Below are positions 24,612 to 33,660 of a DNA stretch of 41,559 bases, in pieces. Source of the DNA: DATDRM01 sp035291705 (GTDB taxonomy: Bacteria; Chloroflexota; Anaerolineae; Anaerolineales; UBA4823). The stretch covers positions 1-41,559 of the forward strand of contig DATDRM010000139.1 of the NCBI GenBank assembly GCA_035291705.1, in the 5' to 3' direction. Made by a program: the position numbers and the translations under genes. Every line of letters begins with the position of its first letter. Within the stretch, counting starts at the first letter, position 1. The notes under the pieces were generated by a model, which saw only the letters and a program-made list of their open reading frames with translations, was not told where the DNA came from and made no database searches.

Positions 24612-24881
24612 ATGAACGTGGGAATGCTTTGGTTCGATAACGATGTAAAATCAGATCTTTTTTCCAGGATCGAACGTGCCGCGATTTATTACAAAGAAAA
24701 ATATGGAAAAGCACCCAATATCTGCTTTGTCCACCCCAGCATGGCCAATCGGATTAAAGCAGTTGGTGAGGACAATCCATCGATCAAAGCGGGTGAGATC
24801 GAGGTGCGCACAACCCGGTCGGTCCTACCAAATCACATTTGGATTGGAGTGAATGGGATGAACGGCCACGCTAATGCGTGA
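24612..24881 (+). CDS. Uncharacterised 89-aa protein, probably SOS-regulated
   Basis: The ATG at 24612 has GGGAGG at good spacing; a longer reading from 24564 lacks one. The 89-residue protein (MNVGMLWFDNDVKSDLFSRI ... PNHIWIGVNG) has a compact alpha/beta look: an initial strand ending in FDND, an amphipathic helix with RAAIYYKEKYGKAPN, a strand ICFVHPSM, and strands EIEVRTTRSVLP and HIWIGV. There is no membrane segment or signal peptide. I do not recognise a named family. The promoter carries two SOS-type boxes about 75-115 bp upstream, so induction on DNA damage is the main clue to its role. Its 3' end overlaps the convergent holA gene by 11 bp. Confidence 0.8.
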   Translation: MNVGMLWFDNDVKSDLFSRIERAAIYYKEKYGKAPNICFVHPSMANRIKAVGEDNPSIKAGEIEVRTTRSVLPNHIWIGVNGMNGHANA

Positions 24882-25875
24882 GCTCTGCAGCCAACACATC
24901 CAGTTCGACTTCTAACTCTGCCTTGCCCGATTTCACCGCTTCGTCAACTATCAAAAGCCGGTGGTAGATTAATTCCAAGCTTTCCTTGCTGAATCTGCGC
25001 GCCTGCGGTGATATTTTCTGCGCCACAAATGGGGGGATTTTTATCAATCGCACCATATCTCCTTCATTGCCCCGCTTATCCAAAATTTCTCTCGCCAACA
25101 ACAACAAGCGAAATTGGCGAACGATCATCCCAAAAATCGATCCGGCGTCCTGGTGCCTCAACAGGTTATGCAAAGACTCGCTTGCCTGGCGACCATTTCG
25201 ATTTCCTAAGGCATCTACCAGTTCAAAAATATTTCCCTCTCCAAAGAACGTGGTTAAATTCCTGACATCATCGGCCTCAATCGGCCTTTGAAAATTCACA
25301 TATAACAACATTTTTTGGATTTCCTGATCTGCCAGGCGGACATCCTCGCCCACAATACTGGTTAATAATGCAGCTGCCTGGCTTGTTATCTCGCCTCCCG
25401 CTTCTTTCACCCGCATTTTTATCCAATTGACCATCTCGGGTCCATAAGGGACTTTAAACTCTTTGAGGTAAACCCCTTCCCCTCTTACTCTCGCCCACTT
25501 TTCTAACCAGTGTATCTCCCCTTTTTTTCTCATTTGCTCAGTCGTAAGGGCACCATCCAGGATTAAAACCAGCGCAGTGCTCACGGGAATCCTTTCAAGA
25601 AAATCTTTAAACTTTTGACGGAGCGGATCACTGTTCAGTTGCGCCAATGGATTTTTCAGTATGACCAACCGGCGCGGGGCAAGGAAAGGCATTGCGTTGG
25701 TTGTTGAGGTCATTTCTTCGATATTTAGTGAACGCCCATCCAGACTGGTGGTATTCATCTCAGCTAAAGCGGGATCGCCCAGTTTGGCCTTTAACCCGGC
25801 GACAAACTGGGCGATCGCAAACTCATCTTCGCCATGCAACACATAAACGATTGGCGGCCTGGAGGCCATACTCAC
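24871..25875 (-). CDS. holA: DNA polymerase III subunit delta
   Basis: 334 residues. Delta is the clamp-loader subunit that opens the beta sliding clamp. The N-terminus PPIVYVLHGEDEFAIAQFVA followed by LNIEEMTSTTNAMPFLAPRR LVIL is the delta-type degenerate AAA+ domain without a P-loop Lys. The central region (LTSIVGEDVRLADQEIQKML, then FGEGNIFELVDALGNRNGRQ) and C-terminal collar (DAGSIFGMIVRQFRLLLLAR) are characteristic of HolA. Its ATG overlaps the upstream DUF6391 stop by 4 bp, so they are cotranscribed and translationally coupled. Confidence 0.92.
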   Translation of the reverse strand: MSMASRPPIVYVLHGEDEFAIAQFVAGLKAKLGDPALAEMNTTSLDGRSLNIEEMTSTTNAMPFLAPRRLVILKNPLAQLNSDPLRQKFKDFLERIPVSTALVLILDGALTTEQMRKKGEIHWLEKWARVRGEGVYLKEFKVPYGPEMVNWIKMRVKEAGGEITSQAAALLTSIVGEDVRLADQEIQKMLLYVNFQRPIEADDVRNLTTFFGEGNIFELVDALGNRNGRQASESLHNLLRHQDAGSIFGMIVRQFRLLLLAREILDKRGNEGDMVRLIKIPPFVAQKISPQARRFSKESLELIYHRLLIVDEAVKSGKAELEVELDVLAAELTH

Positions 25876-26399
25876 TCCCTCGTTACAATCCGGTACGCCT
25901 GGAGGCGCCCACGTCGGCTGGCCACAATCTCGACCACGTGCAAGTTTCCCGGCTCCCCTGAAGTCGTCACACGTTCTTGTAGCAAAGACCCGAGGGGCTG
26001 CGCCACGATTAGGGCGACGGTCGCCAAAGTCATCGCCAGGGGCAGGCGCTCTACCTTATCACGGAAGCTTCGTCCTCCGAACATGGCCAACCCGGCTGCC
26101 AATCCGGCCAGAATCCCGGCGGTGACAAAATTAGTGCCGCAGTTAGGGTGGACAGCAAGTTGGCGCTCTCCCTTGCGCAAACGAGCCAGCGCGGCCTCGA
26201 TTGCCTCCTGGAGCTCATCGATAGGCACATCCCCCAGGATCCAGAATCCACCCACGTCGGAATGGCCTGCTAGGCTGCGTTTTGGGTGGTGCTGGGACAG
26301 GAGATGAAGCGTGGCATGCTCCAAGCCGTGGTTACGCCGGATTCTGGCGATCGCCGGTAAATTCAATAAAGATTCATAAGGGGAGGTCATTGCTGGCAT
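25872..26399 (-). CDS. DUF6391 membrane protein
   Basis: About 175 residues, taking the ATG at 26399 with GAGG 7 nt upstream; a GTG four codons earlier is possible. The N-terminus RIRRNHGLEHATLHLLSQ has the HGLEHAT motif that I associate with DUF6391 of cyanobacteria and Chloroflexota. A conserved AVHPNCGTNFVTAGILAGLA follows (His, Cys, Asn), then two TM segments (about 110-130 and 145-165). LHVVEIVASRRGRLQAYRI closes the protein. Function unknown. A TATAAT box lies at 26427-26432 on the minus strand. Coupled to holA by a 4-bp overlap. Confidence 0.7.
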   Translation of the reverse strand: MPAMTSPYESLLNLPAIARIRRNHGLEHATLHLLSQHHPKRSLAGHSDVGGFWILGDVPIDELQEAIEAALARLRKGERQLAVHPNCGTNFVTAGILAGLAAGLAMFGGRSFRDKVERLPLAMTLATVALIVAQPLGSLLQERVTTSGEPGNLHVVEIVASRRGRLQAYRIVTRE

Positions 26400-26450
26400 G
26401 GAAAGCCTCACAGGATTGAGAACTCTATTATAAAGGCAAATCTAATCTAG

Positions 26451-27167
26451 CTAATTGACCGACGCGGGAGCTGCGCTCTGCGGTTCCATCGCTGGCTGGG
26501 AGGCAGTGGCTCTCAAGAAACCGACATACATGATCACAGCCCCCAGGAACTCACTAAGATAGAGCCAATCCGCCAATCCAGCCCTGATGAACGTGCCTCC
26601 CATAGCTGGCATCATTGCCCCGGCCGCGATCAAGATGTTACCGATCATCCGGTCTGCCAGGACATGCTTGCGCCAAAAAATGTAAGCCGAATAGATTGCT
26701 CCACCAACCAACGCAAGCGTCCCGTAGATATTCAGGATAATGGTCAAGAAAGTGATCGCTCCGCTGCGCACAAGGATCTCCTGGTATTGCGCGGAGGCCG
26801 GCTCGTTTAAGTTATACACCGCTGGCTCAACCGGCGCAACCAGGACCAGGGTTACGGCGATCACCGAGACGAGGACCAGGAGCGCAAAGAGGGTTGTCGC
26901 CACACCACTTTTGCGCACGAGCAGATGCAGCGTACCTTGACCAAGCCAGGCTGCAGTGAGCATAGCGCCTGTCAGGTACCAGATTTTGAGCGCCAGCGGG
27001 TGGAAGGTGAAGAGCATAATCGCCTCGGTCAAAGTGCCCAGACCGTAGAACACCAGGCCGATCCCCCATAAGAGTAAGTGGGTACCTTTCCGGCGGCGAT
27101 AGCGCTCGAACACAGCTACCGCAAAGAAAAAGGTCACAGCAGTGGAAAGGATAGAAATATAGTGCAT
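26451..27167 (-). CDS. Uncharacterised seven-TM membrane protein
   Basis: 238 residues with GGAGG 6 nt before the ATG. Seven hydrophobic segments can be counted: about 5-20, 33-52, 62-82, 90-112, 135-160, 173-190 and 198-215, followed by a short Ala/Pro-rich tail. Features include EAIMLFTFHPLALKIWYLTG and GGTFIRAGLADWLYLSEFLG. I do not recognise a named family. It lies downstream of the 47-aa TM protein, HTH protein and PUCC-family transporter on the same strand, so a common transcript is likely. Confidence 0.75.
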   Translation of the reverse strand: MHYISILSTAVTFFFAVAVFERYRRRKGTHLLLWGIGLVFYGLGTLTEAIMLFTFHPLALKIWYLTGAMLTAAWLGQGTLHLLVRKSGVATTLFALLVLVSVIAVTLVLVAPVEPAVYNLNEPASAQYQEILVRSGAITFLTIILNIYGTLALVGGAIYSAYIFWRKHVLADRMIGNILIAAGAMMPAMGGTFIRAGLADWLYLSEFLGAVIMYVGFLRATASQPAMEPQSAAPASVN

Positions 27168-27209
27168 AGAAACCTCCGTTCTCAGTAGTCGGCAATCCGT
27201 TGCTTGGGA

Positions 27210-27353
27210 TCAAGTTCCTGGGGTGAGGCCGAACAAGGACGCAAGAATAAGGATCATGGCCGCAACCAGGGCTAACACAAGGAAAATCAGCACCACCGGC
27301 ACCAGGTACTCAGACCATTTCGAGGGGGTGAAGCGTTTGCTGGGACGGCTCAC
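27210..27353 (-). CDS. 47-aa single-TM protein, coupled to the HTH gene
   Basis: Starts with GTG at 27353, overlapping the TGA stop of the HTH regulator by 3 bases in a GTGA junction, and ends with TGA at 27210. The protein has a basic N-terminus (VSRPSKRFTPSKWSEYL), one TM helix (VPVVLIFLVLALVAAMILIL) and a short tail ending FGLTPGT. The basic-inside, TM, short-outside pattern and the overlap make a real small gene likely. Function unknown. Confidence 0.65.
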   Translation of the reverse strand: MSRPSKRFTPSKWSEYLVPVVLIFLVLALVAAMILILASLFGLTPGT

Positions 27354-27973
27354 CGGTTGCCTCGCTGGTAGGCATCATACGTCTCTAAGAGGGTGATCTG
27401 GATCTGATCCGTAAAGGCGTTGATCTTCCGAAACATCTCACTCCAGGCGCTCGAGGAGTGGAGCGCTGCCGATTCGTATAAGCTGAGCATCGAGTCAACC
27501 AGCACATTGCGAAAAAAAAGAAAGGCGCGTGACGCCTCAGCTGCGCTTAACCCATACCGCCAGCCTCTGGAAGCGTACTCATAACCCAGAGAACGCGCTT
27601 CAGATTCAGCCGCGTCATCATCGGTAGTCAGATAACCTATCAGGCCTTGGAGCATGGCCCGGCCACTGAGCCGGTATTGAGCGCGAGCCTCCTCATCCAG
27701 CTTTTGATACCATTCTTGCGAAGCGAGTCGCCCTTCACTGATCTGCAACCGGATGCTCTTCAGGGCCTTCTGCACAACCAGGTAGCTCCCACTTGCCCCA
27801 TCCCTCTGGCGGGACTGGATCCAAAGCTCGATCTCGTTGCGCTTATAACGGCGATGTCCCCCCTGGGTGCGATGCGTGGGCAGGTGGCCTTGATCTGACC
27901 AGCTGCGTACCGTACTGGGGTGCACTCCCAGCATCTGGGCTGCTTCGCTCAAATTCAACCACTCGCTGGACAT
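27350..27973 (-). CDS. MerR/BldC-type HTH regulator with a helical sensor domain
   Basis: About 207 residues from the ATG at 27973, which begins one base after the stop of the transporter gene; a GTG at 27988 is an alternative. The N-terminal HTH is SEAAQMLGVHPSTVRSWSDQ GHLPTHRTQGGHRRYKRNEI, a MerR/excisionase-type domain. The C-terminal two-thirds (about 70-205) is all helical, with EARSLGYEYASRGWRYGLSA and AEASRAFLFFRNVLVDSMLS, a globin-like or RsbRD-like arrangement seen in some sensor proteins. The ligand is unknown. Given the operon, it may control the transporter upstream and the small membrane proteins downstream. Confidence 0.78.
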   Translation of the reverse strand: MSSEWLNLSEAAQMLGVHPSTVRSWSDQGHLPTHRTQGGHRRYKRNEIELWIQSRQRDGASGSYLVVQKALKSIRLQISEGRLASQEWYQKLDEEARAQYRLSGRAMLQGLIGYLTTDDDAAESEARSLGYEYASRGWRYGLSAAEASRAFLFFRNVLVDSMLSLYESAALHSSSAWSEMFRKINAFTDQIQITLLETYDAYQRGNR

Positions 27974-27974
27974 A

Positions 27975-29282
27975 TTACGAAGGCTCACTGGCCAAAGCGG
28001 CGCGTTCGATCAATGCCGATGGCTGCGTACTCTCGCGAAAGGCAGCCACGTCAATCCGGCGCAGCAACAGCAAAGAGACAAACAACAGGGCGGCTTCGAC
28101 TCCAAAAACTACTGCATACGCCAGGACTGGGTTTGTGAGGACTTGCATCAAGATATCGCGCACAGCCCCACCCAACACGGAACCCACCAGTCGGGAAACC
28201 GCGTTGGCCATCCCCCAGGCGCCGATAAAAAGCCCAACCTTGCCGGCTGTGGTCATATCTAACATCAAGGACAGGTTGGCGACCGTGGAAAGACCGGTGC
28301 CGAATCCAAGCAAGACGACGCCGGAGTAAAACACGCTCCGATTAACGACGACTCCACTCAGTGCGATCAATACAAATCCCAGTAACGCCCCCCAGCCTCC
28401 CCAGGTTGCCACAAGGCGTTTGCTAAAACGCCTTTCCAAAGCTCCAGCGACCAGCAGGGCCAGCAGCGTAAAACCGCCCCATATCGAAGTGATGCGCGTC
28501 GTCGCCTGGACCGGCAACGAAAAAGCTTCTCCGCCAAAAGGTTCTAAAAGGATATCTTGCCCTAAGAGGGCTGTCAATAAAATGATCAGGTAAACGAAGA
28601 ACAGGGACGCCTGCCGGTTTTCCAGAATAACAGCCAGGGACTCCCCCCACGAATAGCGTTCTTCACCTTTCGTCTCAGCCAAAGCCGTTCGCTTTTCGAG
28701 TTTTAGCAAACCGATGCTGCCCAGGACCAGCGCAGCCAAACCCACGATCCAGAAAGACCGCACCAGCGCCTGTGGGGTATAGGGATTGACCAGCTGGCTC
28801 AACAGGATAGCTGTGCAAATGATGCTAACAATCATCATAAACCACATGGTGGCGATCGTCTTCCCCCGGCCGCTTTCTCCCGACAGTTCTGAGGCCAGGG
28901 AAAGATAGGAGACCGTTGCAAAGTTAAAACCCATCCCCCAGGCGCCGAAAGCGAACACGCCAAAGGCTAAACCAACCCAGCGGTCATCTGCAATGACAAA
29001 GGCAGCCAGTGGGGAAAGCACTACACCCAGCACGCATAGGGCTAATCCAAACAGAATATAAGGCGTTCGTCGCCAACCCCACAAGGGATGCCGGTCGGCA
29101 AACGAACCAATGATCACCTGGATCGGCGAGAACAGATAGGGCAGAGAGGCCAGGAGCGCTACCAGGGTTGCAGAGAGGGCCAGTTCTTTGATCATCACGC
29201 GGTTAAGCGTGCTGTTGATCGGCACCAGGGTCATCGCCACGGCGACGTGGATCAGGCCCAATTGAATACGCTTGATTAACAT
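27975..29282 (-). CDS. BCD/PUCC-family MFS transporter
   Basis: 435 residues, about twelve TM segments. PUCC-family signatures: TLNRVMIKELALSATLVALL, LFSPIQVIIGSFADRHPLWG and WRRTPYILFG. In phototrophs PucC/LhaA proteins help assemble light-harvesting complexes or handle bacteriochlorophyll. No other photosynthesis gene is in the window except the chelatase locus at 35.3 kb, which is more like a cobalt chelatase. The substrate is therefore unknown. It is the first gene of a minus-strand unit with the HTH, 47-aa and 7-TM proteins. Confidence 0.85.
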   Translation of the reverse strand: MLIKRIQLGLIHVAVAMTLVPINSTLNRVMIKELALSATLVALLASLPYLFSPIQVIIGSFADRHPLWGWRRTPYILFGLALCVLGVVLSPLAAFVIADDRWVGLAFGVFAFGAWGMGFNFATVSYLSLASELSGESGRGKTIATMWFMMIVSIICTAILLSQLVNPYTPQALVRSFWIVGLAALVLGSIGLLKLEKRTALAETKGEERYSWGESLAVILENRQASLFFVYLIILLTALLGQDILLEPFGGEAFSLPVQATTRITSIWGGFTLLALLVAGALERRFSKRLVATWGGWGALLGFVLIALSGVVVNRSVFYSGVVLLGFGTGLSTVANLSLMLDMTTAGKVGLFIGAWGMANAVSRLVGSVLGGAVRDILMQVLTNPVLAYAVVFGVEAALLFVSLLLLRRIDVAAFRESTQPSALIERAALASEPS

Positions 29283-29401
29283 CTTATCTCCGGAAAACCG
29301 CTGAATTCTGCGTAAATTTATCAGAATATACCCCCTATCGTCAATATAGGTTTACGTAGATTTTATATTAAGAATGGTGAAGAACAAGCGTTATACCGGA
29401 A

Positions 29402-30829
29402 TTATTCAGACAGCAATGCGTGTTCGAGCGCCTGGCGCAGGGAGCGCGCTTCGACAATTTGGATGTCCTCCGGCCAGGGCTCGCCGCGCCGCAAACGACG
29501 CGGTACTACCGCTGTCTTAAAGCCCAATTTCGCCGCCTCGCGCAGCCGGGCCGGCATCTGTCCTACCATGCGCAGTTCGCCAGACAGGCCGAGTTCGCCG
29601 ATCAAGACGGTATCGGCGCGCACGGAGGCGTCGCGGTTAGAGGAAGCGATGGCGGCCGCGATCGCCAGATCGGCCGCCGGCTCGCTCACCTTAAGCCCGC
29701 CGACCACGTTGACAAACACATCTTGCTCGCCCAACCGCAGCCCAACCCGGCGGGTGAGTACCGCCACGGTCAGCAGCAGGCGGTTGAAGTCGACCCCATT
29801 GGGGGTGCGGCGAGCGATCCCGAACGAAGTTTGGCTGGTCAAACCCTGGATTTCTACCAGGAGCGGGCGGGTGCCCTCCATTGTTACCGCGATAGCCGAT
29901 CCGGGCGCGTTGACCATGCGCTCGGCCAGGAAGGCCTCGGACGGGTTAGAGACTTCGGCCATGCCGCGCTCGCTCATTTCGAACACCCCCACCTCGGAGG
30001 TAGCCCCGAAGCGGTTCTTGACCGAACGCAGTAAGCGATAGGATTGAAACCGGTCGCCCTCCAGGTAAAGCACCGTGTCCACGATGTGTTCGAGCACGCG
30101 CGGCCCGGCGATGGCGCCCTCTTTTGTGACGTGGCCGATTAGAAAAACAGAAACCCCTGAGGATTTGGCCAGTTCGCGCAGGCGAGAGGCACTTTCACGC
30201 ACCTGGGAGACCGAACCAGCTGATGACGACAGCTCGGGCAGGGTCGTGGTCTGGATTGAATCCACGATCAACAGGCGTGGCTGGATGGCAGAAATGTGCT
30301 CGAGGATCACATCCAGGTTAGTCTCGGTGACCAGGAAGAGATCGTCCGGCAGGGCTGCTCCTGCCAGGGCAGCTCCTGCCCCGGCAATCCCTGCTCCGCT
30401 ATCGCCGCGCAGCAGGCGCAAAGCGCGCATCTTGATCTGCCTTTCGGATTCTTCGCCGGAGACGTAGAGCACGCGCTCGTCACGCGCCATTTCCAGGGCG
30501 GTCTGTAACAACAAGGTGCTCTTGCCGATCCCCGGGTCGCCACCGATCAAGACAATTGAACCGGGCACCACACCTCCCCCCAGGACGCGGGCGAACTCTC
30601 CAATGGGCAGCGGCAGGCGCTCTTCGACGTCCTCACCGATCTCGGAGAGGCGGAGGGGCGCAGAGCCCCCTAACAGGCCGCGCCCGGCGCCCTTTGCCCT
30701 GGCTGCAGCCGGAGCGACTACCTCTTCCACCATGCTGTTCCAGGCGCCACATTGCGGGCAACGCCCCATATCGCGCGCCGACCTGCGCCCGCACTGCTGG
30801 CAGACGTATTGCGTGTGAGTCTTTGGCAT
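29402..30829 (-). CDS. radA: DNA repair protein RadA
   Basis: 475 residues. RadA is a RecA-like branch-migration ATPase of homologous recombination. The N-terminal zinc finger uses Cys10, Cys13, Cys24 and Cys27 (CQQCGRRS...GRCPQCG). Walker A is GGDPGIGKSTLLLQ (about 98-111). The RadA-specific KNRFG motif is SVKNRFGATSEVGVF. The C-terminal Lon-like domain (about 320-475) includes DFNRLLLTVAVLTRRVGLRL and GELGLSGELRMVGQMPARLR. An Ala/Gly-rich insert GAGIAGAGAALAGAALPDD lies near residue 150. The start codon lies six nt after a TATAAT. Confidence 0.95.
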   Translation of the reverse strand: MPKTHTQYVCQQCGRRSARDMGRCPQCGAWNSMVEEVVAPAAARAKGAGRGLLGGSAPLRLSEIGEDVEERLPLPIGEFARVLGGGVVPGSIVLIGGDPGIGKSTLLLQTALEMARDERVLYVSGEESERQIKMRALRLLRGDSGAGIAGAGAALAGAALPDDLFLVTETNLDVILEHISAIQPRLLIVDSIQTTTLPELSSSAGSVSQVRESASRLRELAKSSGVSVFLIGHVTKEGAIAGPRVLEHIVDTVLYLEGDRFQSYRLLRSVKNRFGATSEVGVFEMSERGMAEVSNPSEAFLAERMVNAPGSAIAVTMEGTRPLLVEIQGLTSQTSFGIARRTPNGVDFNRLLLTVAVLTRRVGLRLGEQDVFVNVVGGLKVSEPAADLAIAAAIASSNRDASVRADTVLIGELGLSGELRMVGQMPARLREAAKLGFKTAVVPRRLRRGEPWPEDIQIVEARSLRQALEHALLSE

Positions 30830-30831
30830 AT

Positions 30832-30847
30832 AGGTATTATAATACCT
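30832..30847. promoter_or_regulatory. 16-bp palindrome over the radA -10
   Basis: AGGTATTATAATACCT is a perfect palindrome. On the minus strand it contains TATAAT, ending 6 nt before the radA ATG. It may be an operator, or a leaderless promoter that happens to be symmetric. A convincing -35 is not seen. Confidence 0.45.
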
Positions 30848-30874
30848 TCATTAAAATGGATTTCTCTATCTCTT

Positions 30875-30912
30875 AACAAAAAAGAGAACGCGAAGCACAT
30901 CATCGCGTTCTC
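30875..30912 (-). terminator. Intrinsic terminator of clpC
   Basis: GAGAACGCGA (30884-30893) pairs perfectly with TCGCGTTCTC (30903-30912). Read on the minus strand, the stem runs into a T6 tract. Confidence 0.85.
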
Positions 30913-30936
30913 CTTTGAATTAATACCCTTATCTGC

Positions 30937-33423
30937 CTAGTTCGCCGCTAACGCCTCCGGCTCGAGCGCCTTCTCTTCGCTGCGGTGCAGCTTGATCTCC
31001 CCATCTACCACATCTACAACCACAGTATCACCGTCCTCAAACTCCCCCGAGAGCAGGGCGTCTGAGAGGGCGTCTTCGACCTTCTGCTGGATAACACGCT
31101 TCAGGGGGCGAGCGCCCATTTCAGGGTCGTAGCCTAGATCCGCCAGTGTGTCCAGTGCAAGCGGGGTGGCATTGAGCACAATCGCATGCTCCTCCAGCCG
31201 TTCGCTGACCTTACGCAGCTCCAGTTGCACGATCTGCTTGATATTGTCCTTGTTCAAGGAACGGAACACGATCACCGCGTCGACCCGGTTGATAAATTCC
31301 GGGCGGAAGACGCGCTTGAGGGCGTCGAGCAACTTTTTACGCATCTCCTGATATGACAGGCGCTCTTCAACCTCTTCATCGCGTTTGAGGTCAAAGCCGA
31401 GCGAGGTCTGGCGTTTGATCATCTCGGCGCCGATATTGGAGGTCATCACGATCAGTGCATTGCGAAAATCGACCTTGCGCCCGCGGGCATCGGAGAGGTG
31501 GCCCTCTTCCATGATCTGGAGCAGCATGTTGTGCGCCTCTGGGTGGGCCTTTTCGATCTCGTCGAAGACCACGATGGAGTACGGCCGGCGGCGTAAGGCT
31601 TCGGTGAGCTGCCCTGCCTCCTCATAGCCAACATAACCGGGCGGTGCGCCCACCAGCCGGCTGACATTGTGCCGTTCCATGAATTCTGACATGTCCAGCT
31701 GGATAAGGGCTTCTTCGCTGCCGAACAGGAACTTGGCCAGGGCCTTGGTGAGTTCAGTCTTGCCAACTCCAGTCGGGCCAAGGAAAATAAAGGATCCAAT
31801 CGGCCGGCGCGGGTCCTTTAAACCCGCGCGTGCTCGCCGTACCGCCTTCGAGATGGCCTCGATCGCCTCTTCCTGGCCGATGATGTGCTCTTTCATCTCC
31901 TCCTCCATCTGGAGCAGGCGCTGTGACTCTTCCTGAGCGATCTGCATCACCGGCACTCCGGTCCACATGGAGACAACTTCAGCGATATCCTCGGCGGTCA
32001 CCACGGGGCTGGAGCTGCGGTCCCAGCCCGTACGCAGTCGCTCCAGCTGCCGTTCCAACCCTTCCTGGCGCTCCAGGATCTCCTGAGCGTCTTCATAACG
32101 CCCGTCTTCCAGGGCCAGGTTGTGGTTTTGGCGGATCTCGCGCAACTGGTCCACCAGGTCTTTGGCTGTTTTGGCCGCCGGACTTTTGTACATGCGTACG
32201 CGGGAAGAGGATTCATCGATCAAATCGATCGCCTTATCTGGCAGGAAGCGTTCGGTGACGTAGCGGGCCGAGAGGCGCACCGCTGCATCAAGGGCGTCAT
32301 CCGAAATTGTCAGGCGATGGTGCTCTTCATAGGCTGAGCGAATGCCGCGCAGGATCTCGATTGTCTCGTCGATATTGGGTTCATCGACCATAACTGGCTG
32401 GAAGCGGCGCTCCAGGGCGGCATCGCTCTCAATATGCTTGCGATATTCGTCCAGGGTGGTGGCGCCAATCACCTGCAGTTCACCACGCGAGAGAGCCGGC
32501 TTCAGGATATTGGCGGCGTCTACCGACGATCCCGCTGCGCCAGCGCCTACCAGCATGTGCACCTCATCAATGAAAAGGATGGCGCCGGCGGATTTAAGCT
32601 CGTCGATCACTCGCTTGAGCCGTTCCTCAAACTGCCCGCGATACATTGTACCGGCGACCAGGGAACCGACATCCAATTGCAAGACGCTTTTATCGAGTAG
32701 GGGAGCAGGGACATCACCTTCAATGATGCGCTGGGCCAGGCCTTCGACGATGGCTGTTTTGCCAACGCCCGGCTCCCCGATTAAGGCTGGATTATTCTTC
32801 GTACGGCGTGCCAGGATCTGAATGACCCGCTCGATCTCCATTTTCCGGCCGATAACCGGGTCAAGTTTGCCTTCCTCGGCGAGCGCAGTCAAGTCAACGG
32901 CTAGCTGGTCGACCATCGGAGTCTTGGGGCGCTGTTTTTCAGTATTGGCAGGTTTCCGCTCAACCCCACTGCGGCGAGAGGAACTGCTTTCCTGAAGGAC
33001 ACGCCGCGTCTGGCGGCGGATCTGATCGGGGGTCACACCCATTTTACGCAGCACATCCGTTGCAACGCCTTGGTTATAGCGCACCAACCCGAGCAGGATG
33101 TGCTCGGTGCCAATGTAGTGATGGCCCATCCGCCGCGCTTCATCCACTGCAAATTCGAGTACCTGCTGGGTGCCCGGCGAGAGATCTAGCTTGCCCCCTC
33201 GAAAACCACCGGTTCCAGCCAGGCGCTCGATGATCTCCTGAACACGGTCAGATTCTAATCCTAGCTCTCGCAACACCCGTCCGGCAACCCCGCCTTCCTC
33301 CCGAATTAAACCCAGGAGAAGGTGCTCTGTTCCAATGTAATTTTGGCGCATGCGCTCGGCTTCTTGATGAGCCAGGCTGAGCACCCTTCTCGCCCGTTGC
33401 GTAAAACGCTCCATGCTAGACAA
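30937..33423 (-). CDS. clpC: ATP-dependent Clp protease ATP-binding subunit ClpC
   Basis: About 828 residues. I chose the TTG at 33423 because AGGAGG lies 5 nt upstream; the ATG at 33414 is the alternative, with a spacing of about 14 nt. ClpC is a double-AAA+ unfoldase that feeds ClpP. Two N-terminal Clp_N repeats ([19 protein letters not shown] and [20 protein letters not shown]), AAA-1 with [13 protein letters not shown], a middle domain with a UVR-like [23 protein letters not shown]-2 with [15 protein letters not shown], and the ClpP-binding loop LGF in [13 protein letters not shown]. The C-terminal D2-small domain ends AALEAPALEAN-like. ClpP is not in the window. The gene is followed by its own terminator. 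Confidence 0.93.
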   Translation of the reverse strand: MSSMERFTQRARRVLSLAHQEAERMRQNYIGTEHLLLGLIREEGGVAGRVLRELGLESDRVQEIIERLAGTGGFRGGKLDLSPGTQQVLEFAVDEARRMGHHYIGTEHILLGLVRYNQGVATDVLRKMGVTPDQIRRQTRRVLQESSSSRRSGVERKPANTEKQRPKTPMVDQLAVDLTALAEEGKLDPVIGRKMEIERVIQILARRTKNNPALIGEPGVGKTAIVEGLAQRIIEGDVPAPLLDKSVLQLDVGSLVAGTMYRGQFEERLKRVIDELKSAGAILFIDEVHMLVGAGAAGSSVDAANILKPALSRGELQVIGATTLDEYRKHIESDAALERRFQPVMVDEPNIDETIEILRGIRSAYEEHHRLTISDDALDAAVRLSARYVTERFLPDKAIDLIDESSSRVRMYKSPAAKTAKDLVDQLREIRQNHNLALEDGRYEDAQEILERQEGLERQLERLRTGWDRSSSPVVTAEDIAEVVSMWTGVPVMQIAQEESQRLLQMEEEMKEHIIGQEEAIEAISKAVRRARAGLKDPRRPIGSFIFLGPTGVGKTELTKALAKFLFGSEEALIQLDMSEFMERHNVSRLVGAPPGYVGYEEAGQLTEALRRRPYSIVVFDEIEKAHPEAHNMLLQIMEEGHLSDARGRKVDFRNALIVMTSNIGAEMIKRQTSLGFDLKRDEEVEERLSYQEMRKKLLDALKRVFRPEFINRVDAVIVFRSLNKDNIKQIVQLELRKVSERLEEHAIVLNATPLALDTLADLGYDPEMGARPLKRVIQQKVEDALSDALLSGEFEDGDTVVVDVVDGEIKLHRSEEKALEPEALAAN

Positions 33424-33660
33424 AGCATACCTCCTAAGCTTCACGTTCCCATTAGCAGTTAACCTGCCCCGATCAGGCTGTCAATACTTTCAGCCGGTCG
33501 CCTACATAATAAAATTGCCCGCATCTGCCACGGGCCATGAGAGCAAATGAATATGAGACTGTTAATCTAATTGGATTCTACCAGAGTTTGACTAACCTGC
33601 GTGGATTTCTGCCTCGGAAGTAATGCAAGTTAATAAAACTCTAAGGTACATCTTTGGTTA

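Noticed and set aside
33500..33535. GCCCG/CGGGC hairpin upstream of clpC as an attenuator
   Set aside because: The stem is only five base pairs and I found no leader peptide or CtsR/HrcA box to support control of clpC.
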